The position numbers and the translations under genes were made by a program. Positions 17,833-26,882 of a DNA stretch of 64,000 nucleotides are shown here, piece after piece. The stretch's first letter is position 1, and every line of letters begins with the position of its first letter. The notes under the pieces are model-generated. The model was given only the letters and a program-made list of their open reading frames with translations. It was not told where the DNA came from and did not search any database. This DNA is from Calditrichota bacterium (GTDB lineage: Bacteria; Calditrichota; Calditrichia; Calditrichales; Calditrichaceae): positions 1 to 64,000 of the forward strand of contig JAJRSO010000013.1 in NCBI GenBank assembly GCA_024278755.1. The letters run 5' to 3'.

Positions 17833-18255
17833 TTAAATGATTTTACCCAAGACAAAACCGATTACGATGCCCACCAGCAGCACCACGGTTAAAATCCGGT
17901 AATTGACTACTTCCTGAGAATATCCGCGTTTGATGGCAAGAATAGAAACGAAATAGCCCAAGGCATTGATGAGCCAAAAGAGCGGCAGCGCCAGTATTTT
18001 TGCTACCAGCGGCCCCACCAAAGGCACCAGACCGATAATATTTAGCAAACCGATAAAAGCTTGCGAAATAATACCAAAGATAACCACCGCGCCGCCGATA
18101 ACGCTTTTATCAACCTTATAGTGAATGGCAATTACAATAAATGTAACAATTACAATCCACGTTAAAATTGTTTTCCAAAAAGCACGGAAAAAAAACTTTA
18201 GGGAGACAGTGTAGTTCTTTAGGGGTTGGGTATTTTTTTTTTGTTTTTTATCCAT
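17833..18255 (-). CDS. Small multi-pass membrane protein of unknown function
   Basis: 140 residues with four predicted transmembrane segments (about 27-47, 52-74, 78-108 and 120-139) and a basic N-terminus (MDKKQKKN). I do not recognise a family. The start overlaps the uppS end by 8 bases, so it is probably translated with uppS and may relate to envelope lipid metabolism; that is inference from position only. Confidence 0.75.
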   Translation of the reverse strand: MDKKQKKNTQPLKNYTVSLKFFFRAFWKTILTWIVIVTFIVIAIHYKVDKSVIGGAVVIFGIISQAFIGLLNIIGLVPLVGPLVAKILALPLFWLINALGYFVSILAIKRGYSQEVVNYRILTVVLLVGIVIGFVLGKII

Positions 18256-19036
18256 CCGTTTGCTGCAAAGCAGTTTTGGCCTGAATTTGTTCGCTTACCA
18301 TTCCATAGCGACGTTCGCGCTGTACGTAATCCAGTAGCGCCTGCACGAATTGCGGTTTTCTGAAATCCGGCCAGGCCGTAGGTGTAAAGCAGATCTCGGC
18401 ATAAGCAATCTGCCATAGTAAAAAATTACTGATTCGGTTTTCACCGCCGGTACGAATAATCAAATCCGGTTCCGGCTGGCTGGCGGTTTCCATCAGCTGC
18501 GAAACCGAATCGATGCCAATCATTTCCGGATCGATTTCTCCTGCCTTCGCTTTTCGGGCCAGCGTTTTTACCGCCTCAGTGATCTCCTGCCGCCCACCGT
18601 AACTAAGCGCAACATTTAGGATCAAACCGGTATTTTGTTCTGTCCGTTTAACGGCGGAACGCATGGCGCGCTGTGTAATTTGGGGCAGTTTATCCAGACG
18701 GCCCAAGGTACGGATTCTTACATTTTGCCGTACCAAACGCTCGATCTGTTTATTGATTGTGGTTACCAGCAACTGCATCAGTGTGGCCACTTCCCAGCTG
18801 GGACGCTTCCAGTTTTCTTCGGAAAACGTATAAATGGTCAATACTTCAATACCCAATTCACCACAAGCTTCTACGATTTCCTGAACCGAATTTACACCTT
18901 CATTATGCCCGGCAACCCGCGGCAGACCTTTACTCTTGGCCCAGCGCCCGTTGCCATCCATAATTAAACCGATATGTTTTGGCAATTTGGAATGATTTTT
19001 TAACAGTTCAAATTTTTCTTCAAATTCCATACGCAT
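18248..19036 (-). CDS. uppS: Isoprenyl transferase (undecaprenyl diphosphate synthase)
   Basis: Cis-prenyltransferase that builds the C55 lipid carrier for cell-wall and O-antigen synthesis by adding isopentenyl units to farnesyl diphosphate. 262 residues with HIGLIMDGNGRWAK (catalytic Asp27), the GHNEGV segment, LTIYTFSEENWKRP, and DLIIRTGGENRISNFLLWQIAYAE near the C-terminus, where most homologues read RTSGE. Normal length. The phosphatase for the same lipid (uppP) is at 38822 in this window but is not linked. Confidence 0.96.
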   Translation of the reverse strand: MRMEFEEKFELLKNHSKLPKHIGLIMDGNGRWAKSKGLPRVAGHNEGVNSVQEIVEACGELGIEVLTIYTFSEENWKRPSWEVATLMQLLVTTINKQIERLVRQNVRIRTLGRLDKLPQITQRAMRSAVKRTEQNTGLILNVALSYGGRQEITEAVKTLARKAKAGEIDPEMIGIDSVSQLMETASQPEPDLIIRTGGENRISNFLLWQIAYAEICFTPTAWPDFRKPQFVQALLDYVQRERRYGMVSEQIQAKTALQQTDG

Positions 19037-19345
19037 CTATTATAATTGTGCTGTAGCTCAGTAAATTTAACAGGATTAAAATCAAAGTCAAGAGCGGGGA
19101 TTTTACACAGATTCCGACCCGTATTCAACTTTTTTATTTTAAAATGCCGTTCGCAAAGGCGCAGAGATGAAACACCCTTCCCTTTTTTTAACACAGAAGG
19201 CTGTTTAGCATATATTTTCACTTGTTATTTCATACGAAACATATTAAACTCACACCGTTCATCTATTACTATAACAATTAAATAAATTATTTGCCGTTAG
19301 TATTAAGGCGCTGTATCAATTCATTTTTCTCCGGAGGAGTATACT
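19037..19345. other. Divergent intergenic region upstream of uppS and the M48 protease gene
   Basis: 309 bases between the uppS start (minus) and the M48 gene (plus). A small minus-strand frame at 19000-19221 has no family signature and overlaps uppS, so it is taken as chance. The right end carries the ribosome site GGAGGAG before 19346. Promoters for both genes should lie here. Confidence 0.5.
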
Positions 19346-20143
19346 ATGTTTGCCCCAAAAAAAGGGTATCTTCTTTTAGTATTTCTTGTCATTGCCTGTA
19401 CAACCGTCCCTATTACCGGAAGGAAACAAATTAATCTTATCCCATCGGCGCAGATGAACGCTATGAGTTTTACAAACTACTCCGATTTCCTTAACACACA
19501 CAAAGTCATCAAAAGCGGTAAAGACGCCCAGATGGTAAAACGCGCAGGCAAGCGGATTCAAAGAGCCGTAGAAGCCTATTTCGCAGAAAAGAAAATGTCC
19601 GGCCAATTAAAGGGATATGAATGGGAATTCAATCTTGTGGACGACCCCGCGGTGAACGCCTGGTGTATGCCGGGAGGAAAGGTGGTTGTATACACAGGTA
19701 TCCTACCTATCGCACGGGGTGAAGCCGGACTGGCAGTAGTAATGGGGCACGAGATCGCCCATGCCGTCGCCGGCCACGGAAACGAACGCATGAGCCAGGG
19801 GATGCTGGTACAATTTGGCGGTATAGCGTTGGAAAAAGCGCTGGAATCCAAACCCGAAGAGACTCGTAATTTGTATATGTCGGCTTTTGGCATTGGCGCG
19901 CAACTTGGCGTTATGCTCCCATACAGCCGTTTGCATGAATCGGAAGCGGATCATCTGGGACTTATCTTTATGGCTATGGCCGGATACGATCCTAATACGG
20001 CGGTTGATTTTTGGAAACGCATGTCCGCTATGAAAAACGGAGCCGCTCCTCCGGAATTTTTGAGCACACATCCGTCTGACCAGACACGGATTCGTCAAAT
20101 TGAAAAATTACTTCCAAAGGCGATGAAGTATTATCAAAAATAA
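19346..20143 (+). CDS. M48 family zinc metalloprotease, lipoprotein
   Basis: 265 residues. The N-terminus is a lipoprotein signal with lipobox VIAC (Cys18). The zinc motif HEIAH lies at 135-139 and the third ligand is in ESEAD. This places it with periplasmic M48 peptidases of the LoiP/BepA kind, which degrade or assist misfolded envelope proteins. The start is fixed by GGAGGAG eight bases upstream. It lacks the TPR tail of BepA, so it is the short LoiP-like form. It leads a run of envelope genes. Confidence 0.93.
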   Translation: MFAPKKGYLLLVFLVIACTTVPITGRKQINLIPSAQMNAMSFTNYSDFLNTHKVIKSGKDAQMVKRAGKRIQRAVEAYFAEKKMSGQLKGYEWEFNLVDDPAVNAWCMPGGKVVVYTGILPIARGEAGLAVVMGHEIAHAVAGHGNERMSQGMLVQFGGIALEKALESKPEETRNLYMSAFGIGAQLGVMLPYSRLHESEADHLGLIFMAMAGYDPNTAVDFWKRMSAMKNGAAPPEFLSTHPSDQTRIRQIEKLLPKAMKYYQK

Positions 20144-20146
20144 ACG

Positions 20147-20163
20147 GTCCCGTTTAACGGGAC
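20147..20163 (+). terminator. Hairpin after the M48 protease gene
   Basis: GTCCCGT and ACGGGAC form a perfect seven-pair stem with a three-base loop four bases after the stop at 20143. No T run follows, so it may stabilise the upstream mRNA or reduce readthrough rather than terminate. Confidence 0.4.
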
Positions 20164-20205
20164 AAACCGAAGTGGAATCTAACTACAAACCAATTTGAGG
20201 ACAAC

Positions 20206-20487
20206 ATGGCAGAAACCGTAGAAGAAATTACAATTGCCTGGACCGATGACACCGGCGTGGAAACGGTTAAAGAATTAGACAAAGTGGTGCTTACCAAAGG
20301 GGCCTGGGCTACCCTCGTTTTTAAATATCAGGATTTAAACCGCAGTACCGGAGAGTTTGGCCCTGTAAAATTTCGCATCGGCCGCTATCAGAAACGGAAC
20401 GGCAGCTACTACCCGCATTCCAAATTTAATATTTCATCCGCCGATCAGGCTAAAAAAATAATTGATATATTACAAAACTGGTTATAA
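20206..20487 (+). CDS. Small conserved hypothetical protein
   Basis: 93 residues, no signal peptide. Beta-rich first part (EEITIAWTDDTGVETVKELDKVVLTKGAWATLVFKY is in this region), then KFRIGRYQKRNGSYYPHSKFNI and a final helix. The GRYQKRNGSYYP stretch resembles the strand pattern of PC4/YdbC-type single-stranded nucleic-acid binding proteins, but the similarity is only visual. AGGACA stands upstream of the ATG. It sits between two envelope lipoprotein genes. Confidence 0.7.
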   Translation: MAETVEEITIAWTDDTGVETVKELDKVVLTKGAWATLVFKYQDLNRSTGEFGPVKFRIGRYQKRNGSYYPHSKFNISSADQAKKIIDILQNWL

Positions 20488-20515
20488 CCGTTTAATTTAA
20501 TTAACAGGAAAAAGT

Positions 20516-21373
20516 ATGAAAAAATATAGTTTGATTATCTCCGTTTTCTCTGCTATTCTGCTTTTAGCCGCCTGTAAACAAAAGCAAATCGTTCCCGGCC
20601 CGACAACCGATGACGGCAGCCGTTTCCTGTTATCGGAAGATGATTTATCCGCCGGTACATTCCATACCCGCCATGCCGAACTTTTCGGCCGGGCCATTAA
20701 CGGATATAATCTTGCTATTTTACAGGGCATCGACAAGGTACAGGCCACTGCCGACAGCGGCGGCGGCTATTTTGCCGGGATTCATGCGGTTCCCCCAGAA
20801 TCTCCCGTCGGTTACCCCCTGCAACTTCTCGGCAAACCACTGCTTAATCCTGCCCGAACAACCAGTTACTGCAGCGGTTCTTCCTATGCCGCTTTTATGG
20901 AAGGCATGAATATTCTTTTTAAAGGAAGTGAACAAAAGCTGGATTCTGTCCATTATGAAGCGTTACGTATGCAGGAAGCAGACGGCGGACGGCGGGAAGA
21001 CCATATAAAATTTTGGGGCTGGTGGAATGCCGACGGGTATGGTAACGATTTTGCTCTTATTCAGTACAGCCGGATGGGACGCCGTGTAAAACCGGTGGCA
21101 GCCAGGCCGGGAGATTTCATGAATATTTCCTGGAAAAAAGGCGGCGGGCATTCGGTGGTTTTCCTGGGCTGGTACCGGCGTCCGGATGGTACAAAAAATG
21201 TTGTCTACTGGTCCAGCCAAAAGAGCACCAATGGTTTCGGCGATGCTATCGTTCCAATCAGCCGTATCAAAGAAATGCTTGTTGTGCGTTTAACAACCCC
21301 CGAACATCTTTTTGATTTTACGATTCAGGGACAGCCCAAAAACAGCGCTAAGGGTGATAGCATTATCTGGTAA
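20516..21373 (+). CDS. Putative NlpC/P60-like cysteine hydrolase, lipoprotein
   Basis: 285 residues with a lipobox LLAAC (Cys20). Residues 117-123 (SYCSGSSY) and GGHSVVFLGW (His212) give the order expected for a papain-like Cys-His hydrolase of the NlpC/P60 or CHAP kind: Cys at a helix start, then AxPGD, then GHSVVFLG. The ARPGDFMNISWKKGGGH stretch is typical of the segment before the catalytic His. A peptidoglycan or amide substrate is plausible but not shown. It may be coexpressed with the 93-residue protein 28 bases upstream. Confidence 0.72.
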   Translation: MKKYSLIISVFSAILLLAACKQKQIVPGPTTDDGSRFLLSEDDLSAGTFHTRHAELFGRAINGYNLAILQGIDKVQATADSGGGYFAGIHAVPPESPVGYPLQLLGKPLLNPARTTSYCSGSSYAAFMEGMNILFKGSEQKLDSVHYEALRMQEADGGRREDHIKFWGWWNADGYGNDFALIQYSRMGRRVKPVAARPGDFMNISWKKGGGHSVVFLGWYRRPDGTKNVVYWSSQKSTNGFGDAIVPISRIKEMLVVRLTTPEHLFDFTIQGQPKNSAKGDSIIW

Positions 21374-21435
21374 TCCTAAAAACTATTTCTCGGTTTTTGT
21401 CTTCCGTATCTTAATTTTCTAAGAATCTGCTAAAT

Positions 21436-22620
21436 ATGTCCGATACTATTTATCCGGAAAAAAACGGGCAGGTACTATTGAAAAAAAACAAACTCTTCAA
21501 ATACATTCTGGAAAGACCCGCCATCCAGGCGGTACTGCTAATCCTGGTAATCACTATCTTTGCCGCAGGACTTACCGTCTATTTCGAGGCATCCGGCAAT
21601 CCGGAATTTAAAGGTTTCGGCGATGCGGTTTGGTGGGTACTGGTCACAATTTCTACCGTTGGTTACGGAGACAAAGTCCCTGTAACGCCAGGCGGACGTT
21701 CTATGGCCGTTGTTTTGATGTTTTTCGGCGTAGCGCTGCTTTCGGTGGTTACGGCTACCATTTCGTCTATTTTTGTAACGCGTAAAATTAAAGAGGGTAA
21801 AGGTTTGCAAGAGATTAAACTGAAAAACCATATTTTGCTCTGCGGCTGGAATACCCAGGCAGAACAGATTCTTTCCGTGTTTGAACAGGCAGAATCTAAA
21901 ATCAGCAATGTGGTAATGATCAATCAGCTTTCCGAAGAAGAAGCCGCCGATGTGATGGCGCGTTTTACGAAATTAAAGATTCGGTTTGTCCGCGGCGATT
22001 TCACACGCGAGAACCTTTTAAACCGCGCCAATGCAAACAGCGCCTCTGCCGCTATTATTCTGCCCGACATCAGCGGAGGAAATATGCGTCCCGGCGATGA
22101 ACGCACGATTTTGGCCACCCTTTCATTAAAAACGCTCAACAATAAAATAAAAGTGTATGCCCATATTTTGGATCGCGATAACCTGTCTCATTTAAAGAAG
22201 GCCAAAGCCGATGAAGTGATTATCAGTGATAACCACAGCGGGTATTTACTGGCGAGCCATGTAACGGCGCCGGGCATACCACAGTTTTTCGAGCATCTTT
22301 TTTCCGACAAATCCGGCTATACGCTTAAACGGCACGAATTCGAACCGGAATGGTTTGGACGTTCCTATTCCGAATTTAAAGATTACTACGGCTCAGCATT
22401 CAACGGCATCCTGCTTGGCATCGGTAAAATGAGCGAATCCTTTCAACTCTCCGATTTAATGAGCGACGACTATTCTTATCTGGACGAATTTATCATGCGT
22501 AAATTTCAGGAAGCCGGCAGGGGAACCGAAAACGAAAACCGGGTAAAAATCGTTATCAATCCCAAATTGGAAACCGAATTGCAAAAAAATGATTTTTATA
22601 TCGCTCTGGAAAGTGAGTAA
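21436..22620 (+). CDS. Potassium channel with cytoplasmic RCK (TrkA-N) domain
   Basis: 394 residues: transmembrane helix (about 30-50), pore helix and K+ selectivity filter TVGYGD (74-79), second helix (about 88-112), then an RCK domain from about 128 (KNHILLCGWNTQAEQIL) to about 255 and a C-terminal part. This is the two-helix MthK-like form; the dinucleotide-binding glycine pattern reads CGWNTQA rather than GxGxxG. RCK domains gate the pore on ligand binding. It has no cyclic-nucleotide domain of its own, but such a domain is encoded 2 bases downstream. Confidence 0.92.
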   Translation: MSDTIYPEKNGQVLLKKNKLFKYILERPAIQAVLLILVITIFAAGLTVYFEASGNPEFKGFGDAVWWVLVTISTVGYGDKVPVTPGGRSMAVVLMFFGVALLSVVTATISSIFVTRKIKEGKGLQEIKLKNHILLCGWNTQAEQILSVFEQAESKISNVVMINQLSEEEAADVMARFTKLKIRFVRGDFTRENLLNRANANSASAAIILPDISGGNMRPGDERTILATLSLKTLNNKIKVYAHILDRDNLSHLKKAKADEVIISDNHSGYLLASHVTAPGIPQFFEHLFSDKSGYTLKRHEFEPEWFGRSYSEFKDYYGSAFNGILLGIGKMSESFQLSDLMSDDYSYLDEFIMRKFQEAGRGTENENRVKIVINPKLETELQKNDFYIALESE

Positions 22621-22622
22621 AA

Positions 22623-23156
22623 ATGAGTGCATCAAAATCTTCCATACTTAAAACAAAACACGAATATCTTAAAAAAGTCCCGCTGTTTTCCGGATTGAGT
22701 GACACACAGTTAAAACGAATTACAGCCGTAATGACCGTTTCTAACTTCGAAGCAGGCAGCTATGTGATGCGTGAGGGAGACGACAGCACCGAGATTTATA
22801 TCCTGCTAAAAGGCGAAGTCGAAATTTCCAAATCACTGGTTCTGCCACAGTGGATTCAGTCGGCGCAAAAACAGGAAAAAGCCCTGATTCGCCTGTCGGA
22901 AAAACACCACCCATTTTTCGGTGAAATGTCTATGTTCGGTAAAGACTCCACTCGTGACGCCTCTATCCTGGCCATAAAAAACTGTCAGATGGCCTGTCTG
23001 CAAAAAGAAACACTCATCGAAGAAACATCCCGCGATCCCGAAGCCGGCACAATCATTTACCGCAACATCGCCACCGAACTGGCCAAGCGGTTGCGTAAAG
23101 CCAATAAAGATATTTTAAAACTGACAACCGCTTTTAGTCTGGCATTGGAGGGCTGA
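22623..23156 (+). CDS. Cyclic-nucleotide-binding domain protein, no DNA-binding domain
   Basis: 177 residues made of one Crp-type beta-roll: VPLFSGLSDTQLKRI (helix A), GSYVMREGDDSTEIYILLKGEVEI, HHPFFGEMSMFGKDSTRDASILA (phosphate-binding cassette, FGEMSM) and NCQMACLQKETL. A long C-terminal helix follows and there is no helix-turn-helix, so it is not a transcription factor. The cassette lacks the usual R-x-A pair in exact form (TRDASI), so cAMP or cGMP binding is likely but not certain. Two bases separate it from each neighbour, so it probably works with the K+ channel upstream. Confidence 0.88.
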   Translation: MSASKSSILKTKHEYLKKVPLFSGLSDTQLKRITAVMTVSNFEAGSYVMREGDDSTEIYILLKGEVEISKSLVLPQWIQSAQKQEKALIRLSEKHHPFFGEMSMFGKDSTRDASILAIKNCQMACLQKETLIEETSRDPEAGTIIYRNIATELAKRLRKANKDILKLTTAFSLALEG

Positions 23157-23158
23157 CC

Positions 23159-24976
23159 GTGTTTCTCGCCGGCAGTGAACAGTTTCAATCGTACAGAGAT
23201 TACTATTCGCAAGTAATGCATCGTTATTTTCGGCGAAACCCGCCTATTCCCACCAACTACTATTTAAGCGGAGAGGCTGCTGAATCGGAAGAGTTAAAAA
23301 TACAAATTGCACAGCGCTGCCATTTCCCGTCGATAATCAATATTCTTGCCAATGATGAAAACGACCTGGTTCGTCGGACCGCACGAAATACACGCTTTTG
23401 GAAGCTGGCCGGGCGCTATCAGGATATTCTCGGTTTTGGCAAACGCGAGCGGCGCGCATTTGCCCGCATCGAAGGGCATCCCAACATTCTTGTTCTGCTT
23501 ATGTTCGAAGACGATCCCGATGTAATCAATGAAGTGCTGCACAATCCTTCGGTTTCTTTGCAAATTTTGGTTCTCTTCCAGCAACTGCTTAAAGAGCGCG
23601 GAACGGGCCGTAAAGACGAACAACTGCAAATGATTGCCAGGGGAATCATTTCCGAACGACGGGCACAAATTATAAAAATCTCCGAAATCAATAAAGCGGC
23701 AGAACAAATTGGCTCGCCACAAAACATTATTTCCATTTTACAATATTTTGCCGAAAAAGATGTTACCGTACACCGTGCTGTTGAGAACATCCTAAACGCG
23801 CAATCGGCCGGGATTGTGCGTTTATTCGTAAATAAAGCGCTCGAAAACGATTCCTTTAAACATATTCTGGACCATTTCTCTGTTCTTTCCAGTCTTATCA
23901 GTTTAATCGAACACCGGGAAGATTTAAAATATATCCCCATCAGCGCTCTGGGAATTGATAGTCCGGTTTCGGTTAACGGACCGCTGCAGTCCGTTTCTCA
24001 CTTTTTTTTAAATCTGCTCACTAAAAAAAGACTAAGTGTCATCCGACACAGCGCCGCCAATATTGCCGATTTTAAAAATATTATTTTATTGGCCCGATGC
24101 CATATAAACAGCAACGAAACTCTGCGCCGTCTGGCCACGGAAATAATGCCGGTGGAAGATATTTTACTGCTAATGAATGATATTTCCACCCCGCGCCGCA
24201 TATTTAAAGAGGTGTTAAGCATTCTCGAAAACCATTCGGATGAGTCTGTGGCCGAACGGGTGCACGACACCTATCTTTTAGACAGCAGCCGTATGCGAGA
24301 AAGTTTAAAAGAGCTCGAACTTTCGGTACAGGCTTATTTTGATATCATTTTCCAGTCGTTGGGCTATAACAAAATTAACGAATACCTGAATGTTGTCCGC
24401 TCCATCGAAACAACAAAAAAACAGCTAAGCAAATTCAATCAACTGATACTGGACGAATTGGGCGGCAACTATCAGGCGTTAACAGCCATGTTAGAGCAGA
24501 TTAAAAAAACTATGCGCAAAGAAGCCAATATTATTTATTTTGATATTAGTCCCGGTGTTTCCCGCGAGCTGGAATCCATTTTTTTGATAATCGAAGAGAT
24601 CTTTAAATTAAAAGACATGGGGCTGGCCTCGTTACGACCGGGCACCCCTCAGGACATAGAGTCGGAAATCCGGGCCCGGGCGCGCATTATCTGGCAAAGC
24701 GCCATTAGTATTTATTTGGGACGCATAAAAGATTTATCCGAAATGATTCGCAAAAAAATTCAGCGCTCGGCAGCTCCCTATACGGTAAAAAAGGAACTGG
24801 AAGCCGAAATGCGCACGGCTTCGGAAGAATTGGAAAAATCGTATAAATCCAAAATCCAGTGCGCTCTTACCAACACATGCATGGTATGCGGAAAACGCGG
24901 TTGCGCCGCGGAACGTTTTTTAAACGAGACCCATTTCTTTATCAAAGAATATCTCGATAATTTTATTGACGACTAA
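23159..24976 (+). CDS. Helical-repeat (HEAT-like) protein with C-terminal Cys cluster, function unknown
   Basis: 605 residues, almost all helical, with repeated leucine-rich helix pairs resembling HEAT/leucine-rich-variant repeats; residues 55-145 carry the best repeats (LANDENDLVRRTARNTRFW, then MFEDDPDVINEVLHNPSVS). The C-terminus has a Cys cluster (CALTNTCMVCGKRGCAAE) that could bind zinc or iron-sulphur. It starts with GTG at 23159; GGAGGG six bases upstream overlaps the end of the cNMP-binding gene, so translation is coupled. No family match comes to mind; it could be a scaffold or effector for the channel/cNMP pair. Confidence 0.85.
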   Translation: MFLAGSEQFQSYRDYYSQVMHRYFRRNPPIPTNYYLSGEAAESEELKIQIAQRCHFPSIINILANDENDLVRRTARNTRFWKLAGRYQDILGFGKRERRAFARIEGHPNILVLLMFEDDPDVINEVLHNPSVSLQILVLFQQLLKERGTGRKDEQLQMIARGIISERRAQIIKISEINKAAEQIGSPQNIISILQYFAEKDVTVHRAVENILNAQSAGIVRLFVNKALENDSFKHILDHFSVLSSLISLIEHREDLKYIPISALGIDSPVSVNGPLQSVSHFFLNLLTKKRLSVIRHSAANIADFKNIILLARCHINSNETLRRLATEIMPVEDILLLMNDISTPRRIFKEVLSILENHSDESVAERVHDTYLLDSSRMRESLKELELSVQAYFDIIFQSLGYNKINEYLNVVRSIETTKKQLSKFNQLILDELGGNYQALTAMLEQIKKTMRKEANIIYFDISPGVSRELESIFLIIEEIFKLKDMGLASLRPGTPQDIESEIRARARIIWQSAISIYLGRIKDLSEMIRKKIQRSAAPYTVKKELEAEMRTASEELEKSYKSKIQCALTNTCMVCGKRGCAAERFLNETHFFIKEYLDNFIDD

Positions 24977-25264
24977 TCTTTAATCTCCTGCCAGCAGTTC
25001 GGCAGTTTTTCACAATCCTTACAAATCACGCCCCCCCTGCTTTGCGTTTGCATATCCCCTGCACAAAACAAACCATTGTAACCCGCGGCGCCGGTTTGGA
25101 TATTCTACACAATCCGCCAGATGGTGTTACCCCTCTCTTCGCTTTTCGAAGTTTTGCCAATAATACGGTATTTAATCTTGTATTTTATAATATTTTTTTT
25201 AACTTTGAAGGTCTCAACTTCATGTCTTTACTTTAACCCATCCAACCTAATCGCAGGAGGTAAT

Positions 25265-25720
25265 ATGGCCAGAGGAACTGTAAACAAAGTTATTATCATT
25301 GGAAGATTAGGGAAAGATCCGGATATGCGTTATGCGCCCAGCGGCACTGCGATTGCCAGTTTTACCATGGCAACCAATCACAGTACCAAAGATGCAGACG
25401 GTAACTGGAATCAGCAAACGGAATGGCACAGCATCAAAACATTTGGCCGCCAGGCGGAATTTGTAGGCGAGTACCTAAAAAAAGGAAAACTCGCTTTTAT
25501 TGAAGGCCGCCTTCAAACCAGTAGTTGGGAAGATCAGAACGGGCAGAAAAAATACCGCACCGAGATTATTGCCAATGATGTGCAGATGTTGGGCTCCCGC
25601 AGCGATGGCGAGCAGGCCCAGTCTAAGGCCGAAGCCCCGGCTCAATCTGCCGCAAAACCGGCGCCTAAACCCGCGGAGCCCGAAACAAACAGCCCGGACG
25701 AGGACGATTTACCATTTTAA
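25265..25720 (+). CDS. ssb: Single-stranded DNA-binding protein
   Basis: From the ATG at 25265 with AGGAGG upstream, the product is 151 residues: OB fold (about 1-108; MARGTVNKVIIIGRLGKDPD, then FIEGRLQTSSWEDQNGQKKY), a disordered Ala/Pro/Lys linker, and the acidic tip DEDDLPF that recruits partner proteins. The frame is open 48 codons further upstream, but that part has no SSB sequence and no ribosome site, so the internal ATG is chosen. Confidence 0.97.
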   Translation: MARGTVNKVIIIGRLGKDPDMRYAPSGTAIASFTMATNHSTKDADGNWNQQTEWHSIKTFGRQAEFVGEYLKKGKLAFIEGRLQTSSWEDQNGQKKYRTEIIANDVQMLGSRSDGEQAQSKAEAPAQSAAKPAPKPAEPETNSPDEDDLPF

Positions 25721-25737
25721 TCGATTAATAAGAAACA

Positions 25738-25755
25738 GCTCTGCCGAAGCAGAGC
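25738..25755 (+). terminator. Hairpin downstream of ssb
   Basis: GCTCTGC and GCAGAGC form a perfect seven-pair stem with CGAA loop 17 bases after the ssb stop. It has no T run and precedes the true terminator at 25776. Confidence 0.5.
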
Positions 25756-25775
25756 ATGATTCATCTACATCCGGT

Positions 25776-25798
25776 CAGGCACAGGAAGTGCCTGTTTT
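25776..25798 (+). terminator. Rho-independent terminator after ssb
   Basis: CAGGCAC and GTGCCTG form a seven-pair stem with a five-base loop, followed by TTTT. It separates ssb from the nucleoside salvage genes that begin at 25831. Confidence 0.72.
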
Positions 25799-25830
25799 AA
25801 TAATATCAAAAACTTACTAACGGTTTGCGT

Positions 25831-26229
25831 ATGAAAAAATATGATCTCGGCGCTCTTACACAAAAAGCGCGGGATGCCAGGCAATATGCACAGGCGAAGT
25901 ATTCGCATTTTAAGGTGGGCGCTGCGCTGCTCGCAGACGATAATTCGGTAATCACCGGCAGCAATGTGGAAAGCAGCTCCTACGGCCTGACGATCTGCGC
26001 CGAACGGGTTGCGCTTACCAAAGCGCTTTCCGAAGGAATTACAAAATTTAAAGCCATTGCCATAGCAGCAAAAGACGGTAGCTTTTGTTCTCCCTGCGGC
26101 GCCTGTCGGCAGTTACTGTATGACTACGCGCCGGATTTAGATATTATTTTAACAGATGGGAAAAACAATAAAACATATAAAATAAAGGACTTACTCCCCC
26201 TTGCATTCGAAGATACGCAGTTAGGATAA
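25831..26229 (+). CDS. cdd: Cytidine deaminase
   Basis: Zinc enzyme that converts cytidine and deoxycytidine to uridine forms. From the ATG at 25831 the product has 132 residues, normal for the homotetrameric short type. Zinc and catalytic motif CAERVAL (Cys56, Glu58) and PCGACRQ (Cys89, Cys92) are intact. A TTG two codons earlier could also start. It is followed after 2 bases by udk. Confidence 0.96.
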   Translation: MKKYDLGALTQKARDARQYAQAKYSHFKVGAALLADDNSVITGSNVESSSYGLTICAERVALTKALSEGITKFKAIAIAAKDGSFCSPCGACRQLLYDYAPDLDIILTDGKNNKTYKIKDLLPLAFEDTQLG

Positions 26230-26231
26230 TT

Positions 26232-26861
26232 ATGAAAAAAGGAATCATTATTGGAATTGCCGGCGCTTCCGGTTCCGGCAAAACACTGGTCGCAAATAAT
26301 ATTATGGATACGCTGGGTTCCGAAAAGGTGGTCATGATCCAGGAAGATTCTTACTATCGCGATCTCTCCGACATCCCTTTTGATGAACGCACCGGCCGAA
26401 ATTTTGATCATCCGGATGCTTTTGATCATCAGCTACTGGCTAAACATTTAGCCCGGTTAGTTGAGGGCAAAGCTATTTCGCATCCCATTTATGATTATAA
26501 AACGCATAGCCGTAAAAAAGAGACTAAAACGGTAGGCCCCCATACAATCATTATTTTAGAAGGCATTTTAATTTTAAACGAACCTGCCCTGCGCGATTTA
26601 ATGGATATCCGCATCTTTATCGATACCTCTCCCGACATCTGCTTTATCCGCCGTTTAAAGCGGGATATCAACGAACGGGCCCGCACCGTGGAAGGCATCA
26701 TCTCACAATACGAAGAGACGGTTCGTCCGATGTATTTCCAGTTTGTGGAGCCCTCCAAACGTCATGCCGATATCATCATTCCCCGCGGTGGAAAAAACAA
26801 AGTAGCCATCGATATTATTTCTACAAAAATTAATACCCTGCTCGAAAAGCAGAGCATTTAA
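26232..26861 (+). CDS. udk: Uridine kinase
   Basis: Phosphorylates uridine and cytidine to UMP and CMP. 209 residues with P-loop GASGSGKT (11-18), DHPDAFD in the substrate site, and the RRLKRDINERARTVEGIISQYEETVRPMY segment of the family. It begins 2 bases after cdd and is followed by tdk 21 bases later. Confidence 0.96.
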   Translation: MKKGIIIGIAGASGSGKTLVANNIMDTLGSEKVVMIQEDSYYRDLSDIPFDERTGRNFDHPDAFDHQLLAKHLARLVEGKAISHPIYDYKTHSRKKETKTVGPHTIIILEGILILNEPALRDLMDIRIFIDTSPDICFIRRLKRDINERARTVEGIISQYEETVRPMYFQFVEPSKRHADIIIPRGGKNKVAIDIISTKINTLLEKQSI

Positions 26862-26882
26862 CAGGGAGGTTTTACCAATTTT

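Noticed and set aside
19000-19221. 73-codon minus-strand frame upstream of uppS
   Set aside because: Overlaps the uppS start in another frame, no ribosome site or motif.
25121-25264. Longer N-terminus for SSB
   Set aside because: Extra 48 residues are hydrophobic and unlike SSB; AGGAGG directly precedes the ATG at 25265.
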